Assembly (NCBI RefSeq): GCF_025947365.1
Contig: NZ_CP110012.1
Span: 3,782,001 to 3,846,000, forward strand
From: Flavobacterium sp. N502540
Lineage (GTDB): Bacteria; Bacteroidota; Bacteroidia; Flavobacteriales; Flavobacteriaceae
Direction of reading: 5' to 3'
DNA length: 64,000 nt
Shown in pieces: positions 63,527 to 64,000 of the stretch (position 1 is the first letter of the stretch; every line of letters begins with the position of its first letter). Both the position numbers and the translations under genes were made by a program. The notes under the pieces were generated by a model that ran no database searches, was not told the DNA's origin, and was given only the letters and a program-made list of their open reading frames with translations.

Positions 63527-64000
63527 ATGTATAAACCTGAAGTTCCTAAAAATGAAGCTTTTAGATTCGAAGCATTAAGCAGTTATAATATACTAGATAC
63601 CCTCCCAGAAGAAGAGTATGATTCCTTAACCAAAATAGCGGCCCAAATTTGTGACGCCCCTATTGCATTGGTAACATTAATAGATCAGAATCGACAATGG
63701 TTCAAATCACATCATGGTTTAGATGTAACCGAAACACCGAGAGATTTTGCTTTTTGTGCACATGCAATAAATACGCCTAATGAACTTTTTATTATTCCAG
63801 ATGCCTCTAAAGACCAAAGATTTCATGATAATCCATTAAGTATAAATGCTCCGAACGTAATATTTTATGCAGGTGCTCCTTTAAACACCAAGGACGGTTA
63901 TTCATTAGGTACTCTCTGTGTTATTGATAGCAAACCAAGAGAAGGTCTTACATATAGTCAGCAAGAATCATTAAAGGCATTGGCAAACCAAGTGATTTCT
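63527..64000 (+). CDS. GAF-domain signalling protein (3' truncated by window)
   Basis: The frame is open from ATG 63527 to the window end (158 codons), encoding YNILDTLPEEEYDSLTKIAA, ICDAPIALVTLIDQNRQWFK, TPRDFAFCAHAINTPNELFI and FYAGAPLNTKDGYSLGTLCV. This is the GAF domain found at the start of many Bacteroidota sensor kinases and GGDEF-like proteins (usual start xRxxALxxYxILDT). The output domain lies beyond the window. An in-frame ATG at 63440 would add 29 mainly hydrophobic/basic residues; I prefer 63527, which fits the family. Confidence 0.85.
   Translation, partial: MYKPEVPKNEAFRFEALSSYNILDTLPEEEYDSLTKIAAQICDAPIALVTLIDQNRQWFKSHHGLDVTETPRDFAFCAHAINTPNELFIIPDASKDQRFHDNPLSINAPNVIFYAGAPLNTKDGYSLGTLCVIDSKPREGLTYSQQESLKALANQVIS

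Overview
The window is AT-rich and reads as chromosome of a Flavobacterium-like Bacteroidota. The evidence is a type IX secretion system (T9SS) substrate set with CHU_C/type-A sorting tails, a PorP/SprF partner, NRRDF-type leader peptides, little Shine-Dalgarno signal, TAnnTTTG-like -7 boxes and flavobacterial IS3/IS6 remnants. No tRNA, rRNA or CRISPR was found.

Layout. 1-18 kb is a mosaic of stress genes and wreckage: a partial SDR/DUF2867 protein, a cold-shock gene with a stop at codon 2, an IS6 element, AlkC-like and peroxiredoxin-like genes facing an HxlR regulator, an AraC regulator facing an ene-reductase/DoxX/deacetylase operon, a ppsA fragment, dinD, a VIT-family gene with a stop at codon 13, a PLD-like protein, and several IS3 scraps. 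18.5-28.5 kb is one nine-gene same-strand operon. Two genes look like the N-terminal and ferritin-like halves of VioB (violacein pathway), followed by a VOC protein and a complete eboABCDEF cluster. I regard this as the most interesting system here: a probable metabolite pathway coupled to the ebo module. 28.6-30 kb holds an IS6 remnant and a methionine aminopeptidase. 31-47.5 kb is a surface region: a 3763-residue T9SS adhesin with 26 tandem 75-residue repeats, its SprF-like partner, a small proline-rich membrane protein and two more secreted proteins.

47.8-53 kb carries an amidohydrolase fragment and a chromate/oxidative-stress group on the minus strand: a ChrB-AraC fusion with a frameshift, a predicted barrel protein, ChrA, and a superoxide dismutase with a frameshifted leader. 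An IS3 remnant follows. 53-60 kb has a secreted beta-helix protein and an amidohydrolase plus FAD-oxidoreductase operon. 60-64 kb has a Crp/Fnr-metallo-beta-lactamase pair with a decayed SCO1 gene, a truncated inverted paralogue of the hydrolase, a third IS6 remnant and the start of a GAF-domain protein.

Many genes are broken by single stops or single-base frameshifts, and IS6 copies in the same orientation lie at about 3, 28.6 and 63 kb. The region therefore looks like a rearranging accessory zone around a few intact operons.
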